This document shows, piece by piece, positions 58,860 through 64,000 of a stretch of DNA of 64,000 nucleotides. The first letter of the stretch is position 1; the number at the start of each line of letters is the position of its first letter. The position numbers were made by a program, and so were the translations under genes. Where the stretch lies: NCBI RefSeq assembly GCF_003255815.1, contig NC_037689.1, forward strand, positions 52,684,875-52,748,874, given 5' to 3'. The notes beneath the pieces are model-generated. The model ran no database searches. It was not told the origin of the DNA and saw nothing but the letters and a program-made list of their open reading frames with translations. The stretch is from Theropithecus gelada. Lineage: Eukaryota > Chordata > Mammalia > Primates > Cercopithecidae.

Positions 58860-58984
58860 AAATTATTCATCTTTACAAGGAACTTTGTGATATAAATGGT
58901 TTCTGTATTTTACAGATAAAGTATCAGAGAGACAAATGACTTGCTCAATGTTACATAGTGAGTGGCTGGGCTAGATTGGTTAGT
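58860..58984. repeat. MIR fragment
   Basis: 'attttacagataaagtatca' and 'ttgctcaatgttacatagtg' form the MIR core. Confidence 0.68.
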
Positions 58985-59757
58985 AATGACCCCTTAAAAA
59001 GCAAATCTTATGTGGCTTGCTGTGTCCAATGGGACATTAGCAAATAGGACATGAGCAGAGGCTTGAAAAGGTCTCAAACATTGGAGCTTGTTCTCTTGCT
59101 GCAGTTTTTTGTTGGTTTTGGGTTTTTTTGTTTGTGTTTTTTTTTTCTTTGAGTCTCGCTCTGTTGCCCAGGCTGGAGTGCAGTGGCATGATCTCGGCTC
59201 ACTGCAACCTCCGCCTCCCGGGTTCAAGTGATTCTCCTGCCTCAGCCTCCCCAGCCTCCCGAGTAGCTGGGATTACAGGTACCTGCCACCACGCCCGGCT
59301 AATTTTTGTATTTTCAGTAGAGACTGGGTTTCACCATGTTGGCCAGGCTGGTCTCAAAACTCCTGACCTTGAGTGATCTGCCCGCCTTGGCCTCCCAAAG
59401 TGTTGGGATTGCAGGCATTAGGCACCACGCCTGGCCCTCTTACTGTTCTTTGTAACCCTGAGTCGACCATGTGAAGAAGCCAGGACTAGCCTATTGGAAG
59501 ATAAGACATCATGTGGAGCAGAAATAAGCCCTCACAGCTGAGGCACATGAGACATTCTAGCCTCACCGCTGCCACACATCTAAGGCCATACTAAATATCC
59601 AGTCTCAACAGAGGCTCCAAATGATTTCAGGAGTCAAATGAGCTAGCTGGGACCAGAACTGCCCAGCAGACCCACAGAACTGTGAGAAATGATAAATGCT
59701 TATTGTTTTAAGCCACTAAGTTTCGGAGTCTGTTATGCAGAAAAATTATGTTACGCA
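58985..59757 (+). mobile_element. MLT1 LTR, sense, split by an Alu
   Basis: Continuous across the Alu at 59104-59436. The 3' end 'tgttttaagccactaagttt' at about 59704 is diagnostic. Confidence 0.8.
59104..59436 (-). mobile_element. AluS, antisense
   Basis: Duplication CTCTTGCTG/CTCTTACTG. An internal 10-bp tandem copy ('cagcctcccc agcctcccga') lies at about 59242-59263. Confidence 0.9.
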
Positions 59758-60402
59758 GTGACCAAACCTGAATTTGATCTTTCTCCATTGGAAACTCTGA
59801 TCTTTCCTATTGTATGCCACTGACTACCCATTCCTGCCAGCTTTCAAACAGATGAAAGGGATAATGACCCAAATAACTGGACACAAAGGGGCCATGTCAT
59901 ACACATGTGTAACAGATTCTACTAGATATAATTGGCAAAAAGGGAAGTCAACTCAGGCAAAATTATGTAGAGTCAAAATTGCCTTTGGAAACACCTTAGG
60001 TCCAGGCAGAGAAAACAGCAAGTATAAAGGCCCTGAGGAAAGTAGAAGATGGGCTTAGAGAGATAGCAGGGCCCTGCAGCCCAAGATTGAAAAGCCTTGA
60101 TCAACAAACACAACAAACTGAGTGGGATTTTAATAGATTTAACAAAACACAGCAGATGCAGGTTTGTGAGCAAAATTGTAGTAAGATGGCTCAGAAAGCA
60201 AGCAGTTAGAGGAAGGAAGAAGAGATGGGGAATAATTGCAGCCATTTAGGGAAGAAACAAGGGAATGGCCATGTTGATGGAAAAGATGCGCTGGAATCAA
60301 AGCCTGCTGCAGAAGTTGAATCATGGCAGTTATTGACTAAGTAGATGCGGAGTGCAAAATCCAAGAAAAGAACATGAGTGACTAACATTTCGAAAAGTGT
60401 GT
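59758..60402. other. Intergenic DNA with old repeat
   Basis: 60000-60130 looks like the same ancient repeat type as 13975-14240. No gene. Confidence 0.45.
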
Positions 60403-60655
60403 AGGTTGAATGCAGTGGCTCACGCCTGGAATCCCAGTACTTTGGGAGGCTGAAGTAGGGAGATTGCTTGGGTTCAGGAACCAGCCTGGGCAACATAGGG
60501 AGAGCCTGTCTTTACAAAAAATTTTCAAAAGTTAACTGGGCATGGTGGTGCATGCCTGTAGTATCTTGGCTACTTGGGAGGCCGAAGTGGGAGGATCACT
60601 TTAGCCTGGGAGGACAGAGCAAGACCCTGTCTCATCTCAAAAACAAACAAAAAAA
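60403..60655 (+). mobile_element. Shortened AluJ, sense
   Basis: 'gaaaagtgtgtag' before and 'aaaaagtgtatag' after. Missing pieces in both arms. Confidence 0.83.
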
Positions 60656-60673
60656 AAGTGTATAGAAGAAATC

Positions 60674-60970
60674 TTTTTTTTTTTTTTTTGAGACAGGGTC
60701 TCACTGTGTTGCCCAGGCTGGAGTATAGTGGTATGATAGTGGCTCACTGCAGCCTCAACTTCCAGGGCTGAAGTGAGCCTTTCTCCTTTAGTAGCTGGGA
60801 TTACAGGTACATACCACTATGCCCTGCTAATTGTTATTATTTTTAAACTTTTCGTAGAGATGGGGGTCTTTATGTTGCCCAGGCTCGTCTCCAGCTCCTG
60901 ACCTCAAGCTTTCCTCCAGCTGCGGCCTCCCAAAGTGCTAGAATTATAGGTGTGAGCCACTGGGCCTAGT
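60674..60970 (-). mobile_element. AluJ, antisense
   Basis: Lies between 'agaagaaat' (left) and 'cagaagaaag' (right). Confidence 0.88.
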
Positions 60971-60980
60971 CAGAAGAAAG

Positions 60981-61300
60981 TTTTTTTTTTTTGTTTTGTT
61001 TTTTTTCTTTTCTGAGACAGGTCTCACTCTGTCACCCAGGTTGAAGTGCAGTGGGTGATTTTGACCCACTGCAACCTCTACCCGCTGGGCTGAAGGGATC
61101 CTCCCACCTCAGCCTCATGAGTAGCTGGGACCACAGGTGTGCACCACCATACCCGGCTATTTTTTTTTTTTGTATTTTTAGTAGAGCCGGGGGTCTCACC
61201 ATGTTGCCCAACCTGGTCTCGAACTCCTGGCCTCAAACAATCCACTCATTTCAGCCTCTCAAATTGCTGGGATTATAGACATGAGCCACTGCGCCCGGCC
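60981..61300 (-). mobile_element. AluS/J, antisense
   Basis: Lies between 'cagaagaaag' (left) and 'cagaagaaat' (right), so it is inserted at the duplicated target of the previous Alu. Confidence 0.89.
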
Positions 61301-61314
61301 CAGAAGAAATTTTT

Positions 61315-61500
61315 TATGCCTACTGTCTGCCGAGCACTTTATACTCAGTGCCTCCTTTAATTTTTACACCAATCCTTAATGAGATAATTGTTCTCCACGT
61401 TGCACAAAAGAGAAAACTGAAGCTTGAGACAGCTTGAAAAATACGCCAAACTTAAAGGGGTGGCAAAGTCACAACTTGAACCCAAGTGTGTATGACCTCT
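61315..61500 (-). repeat. MIR fragment
   Basis: 'ctgccgagcactttatac' and 'gagaaaactgaagcttgaga' are MIR-like. Confidence 0.68.
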
Positions 61501-61910
61501 AGTTGGGTGGGGAGGGTGGCTAGTGGCATCACAAACAAAGAACAAACCTGGGACAAGTCTGGAGGAAGAGTTAAGTTGAGCTTGAAGCCTGCTGCATGTG
61601 AGGCACTGGAAAGCATTCAGGTATGGATGTTCGGCCACCGGGGGAACGGGAACTAACCAAGGAGCTCAGGAGAGGCAAGGAAGCAGATTTGGGTCCGCTG
61701 CATTTGCCTTGCCTCATATATACACTGATATATTCTTATGAAACAAATTAATATTTTTTTTCAGTAAAACTGTGCATATCAGTTTGTATTCTAGAGAAGT
61801 TATCCAAAAATTTCATCTAAGCCAACCAGGCCGAATTTTTATCTTCTTGAACAGGGTGAGTTAATTCTGTCTCTGAACCTCAAAGTACCTCACTGTTAGT
61901 TAAAACATTT
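61501..61910. other. Intergenic DNA, nothing recognised
   Basis: No gene or named repeat. Confidence 0.45.
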
Positions 61911-62192
61911 TGAGACAGGATCTCTCTCTCTTGCCCAGCTAGAGTGCAGTGGCACCATCTTGGCTCAATGCAGCCTCTACCCCCTGGGTTCAAGTGATTC
62001 TCCTGCCTCAGCCACCGAGTAGCTGGGGTTACAGGTGTGCCACCACCACACCCGGCTAATTTTTGTATTTTTAGTAGAGACCAGGTTTCACCCTGTTGAC
62101 CGGGCTGGTCTGAAACTCCTGAGCTCAAGTGATCCACCTGCCTTGGCCTCCCAAAGTGCTGGGATTACAGGCATAAGCCACTGTACCCGACC
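61911..62192 (-). mobile_element. AluS, antisense, nearly tailless
   Basis: 'gttaaaacattt' before and 'gtgaaaacattc' after. Only a four-T tail remains. Confidence 0.88.
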
Positions 62193-62368
62193 AGTGAAAA
62201 CATTCTTTTAATGTTTTCAAGGCAACAGTGGCACAAGTAATCAAGGTCTTATATTACTGATGTCAACTTACTGTCTGCTGAACTTGCAGGAAGCAAAAAA
62301 CCAGTGAGTCAAATTTAGTAACTCATCTTTACGTTATATAAGCTTTCTTCTTCCCCACCCCCTTAGTT

Positions 62369-62611
62369 AAGGGGCCGACAAACTGTTTTTGTAAAGGGCC
62401 AGAGAGTATGTATTTTAGACTTTGCAGGCTGTATGGCTTCCATCACAACTACTCAGCTGTGTTGCAACTGTTCAGCTCTACCATTGTAGCAAGAAAGAAG
62501 CCATAGACAATATGTAAACAAATGGGCATGGCTGTGTTCTGATAAAACTTTATTTACAAGAACAGGCCATGGGCTGGATTTGTCCCACAGGTTATAGTTT
62601 ACTAACCTCTG
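62369..62611. mobile_element. hAT-Charlie-type MITE
   Basis: Left end 'aaggggccgacaaactg', right end 'agtttactaacctctg' (inverted match), internal 'aaactttatttacaagaaca'. Near-perfect 8-bp duplication CCTTAGTT (62361-62368) and CCTTAGAT (62612-62619). Confidence 0.82.
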
Positions 62612-62619
62612 CCTTAGAT

Positions 62620-63525
62620 AATTATGTAAGCTATGAGTAATATTTTCTGATGTACATTCTGTACCTTAGAATGGGTATTATATTCATTTTATTGTTTTAA
62701 AAATCACAATTATATTATCTTTGAATCTGGCACATTAGAGATCATTCAGATTTTGAGGAAAGAAACCATTTCTTCTTCATCTTGCATCTCCTGCTCCTTG
62801 CTCAGTGCATGGCATACATCAAATGCTTGGTTAATGCCCCTTTATAAATTGAAGGGTTAATTGCATCTAGCCAGCCAACACTCTCATCTTGGAGGTGAGG
62901 ATATGGTATCATTGAAGAAGCACTGCAGCCAGTGGGGGATGCTTACTAGATACAGATTCTAATTCTAAATCTGGCTGTGATGCTAAGTTGCTACTAGTCA
63001 GTTCCTTTCTCTGGACAGATATTCATCTGTTAAACCAAGGGCTGGAATTGTGGCAGACTCTGTTGGTTCCCTAGCTGACTGCTCTATATATTTTTTGACT
63101 GCTATTTCTAACCACCTTCTTCTTGCCTGTCTCCCTACAGAGGCTGTAAATGCCAAATATACACTTTCCACCCTCATTTGCAGTCAGAATTGACCATAGG
63201 ACCCAGTTTTGGTCAGTGAGATAGAAGAAATATAGGAGGCTTCTGAGGAAGACTCCCCCTCTGCCTATGAAAGGAGCAAGGCCTGTAGGAAAAGCGCCTT
63301 TCCTTTTTCACTTTGGACACCCTGCCATTTGTGGACATCATGCCTACAGCTGTGACAGCCATATTGCAGCCGTAAGGCTGTAAGCCTTTAGGGAAGCCAT
63401 AGACACCTCTAGTTTGTTGCTGTTATTTTGCTGCCAAACTCATTTTAACCAATGTGGTGATCCTTAGGGTACCCTTTAGATCTCTGAGTAAAGACATAGA
63501 TGCAGTTAATCAAAGAACTGAGCCT
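62620..63525. other. Intergenic DNA with possible old repeat
   Basis: 63090-63440 contains LTR- or MITE-like phrases ('gttttggtcagtgagatag', 'acagctgtgacagccatatt') but cannot be assigned. No gene. Confidence 0.45.
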
Positions 63526-63804
63526 TGAACTGAGTTTCGCTTTTTTGCCCAGGCTGGAGTGCAGTGGTGTAATCTTGGCTCACTGCAACCTACACCTTCT
63601 GGTTTCAAGTGATTCTCCTGCCTCAGCCTCCCAGGTAGCTGGGGTTACAAGCATCCGCCACCATGCGTGGCTAATTTTTATATTTTTAGTAGAGGCGGGG
63701 TTTCACCATGTTGGCCAGGCTGGTCTTGAACTCCTGACCTTGTGATCCGCCCACTTTGGCCTCCCAAAGTGTTGGGCTTACAGGTGTGAGCCACCACGCC
63801 CAGC
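63526..63804 (-). mobile_element. AluS, antisense, 3' end lost
   Basis: Begins within the right arm ('ctgagtttcgc') without a T-tail. Confidence 0.88.
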
Positions 63805-63921
63805 TCACATGTGCTTTTAATAGTATATGAATCTGCTTTATTTAATGTCCCATTTTATATTTGACTCACCCAGCCATTAATTTAACTAAAATATATGGGA
63901 CTTAAGAGAATGCAGTCATTT

Positions 63922-64000
63922 TCTTTTTTTTTTTTTTTTTTTTTTTTTTTGAGACGGAGTCTCGCTCTGTCGCCCAGGCTGGAGTGCAGTGGCCGGATCT
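63922..64000 (-). mobile_element. Alu (AluYR-type), antisense, cut by window end
   Basis: T-tail of about 27, then the right-arm end including 'gtggccggatct', a monkey-type change. Confidence 0.88.

Noticed and set aside
24126..64000. A neighbouring gene such as TAB3, which lies beyond GK in human
   Set aside because: I looked for conserved protein segments on both strands and found none; the gene presumably starts beyond this window.

Overview
The window is nuclear DNA from a primate, most likely an Old World monkey. It is packed with Alu, L1, MaLR and ERV1 elements, has very few coding bases and long introns. Several Alu copies (8715-9014, 11416-11723, 47197-47514 and the partial one at 63922-64000) carry base changes I associate with the young AluYR-type subfamilies of macaques and their relatives, not with human AluY. 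The assignment is from recognition, not from a search.

The only protein-coding gene I can support is the 3' half of glycerol kinase (GK, an X-linked gene in primates) on the + strand. Ten coding exons lie between 749 and 23153. Every junction has AG/GT borders and the reading frame is continuous across all of them. They encode about the last 275 residues of the enzyme when the optional 87-nt exon at 21170-21256 is used, or about 246 when it is skipped. That exon encodes a hydrophobic C-terminal segment and is in frame, so both forms end in the same Gly-Ile-Pro-stop. The 3' UTR starts at 23154; the best poly(A) signal is AATAAA at 24100-24105.

From about 24.1 kb to the end (about 40 kb) I find no gene. 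This is intergenic DNA built of layered transposons. 24-34 kb: quiet sequence with scattered Alus, two dinucleotide microsatellites, a CTCF-like site at 30210-30223 and an MLT1 LTR carrying two Alus. 34-38 kb: two ERV1-type solo LTRs in opposite orientations with clean 4-bp target duplications, one lying inside an old L1, and a 132-bp segment present twice. 38-44 kb: MLT1 LTRs (one split by a THE1/MST LTR), an L2 tail, a Z-DNA-prone tract and an MLT1 LTR with a perfect CRE. 44.5-45.4 kb: a 391-base assembly gap inside what appears to be the expanded tail of one Alu. 45.4-49.4 kb: antisense L1 broken up by Alus, including a chimeric Alu inside an Alu. 50.4-57.2 kb: a sense L1 inserted into an older L1 and itself hit by five Alus and a THE1 LTR. 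57-64 kb: old repeats, Alus and a hAT MITE.

I found no evidence of a new gene system, CRISPR array, operon or RNA gene. The noteworthy material is the GK terminal-exon choice, candidate regulatory motifs and the insertion history of the repeats. All family names come from recognition by eye; no database search was run.
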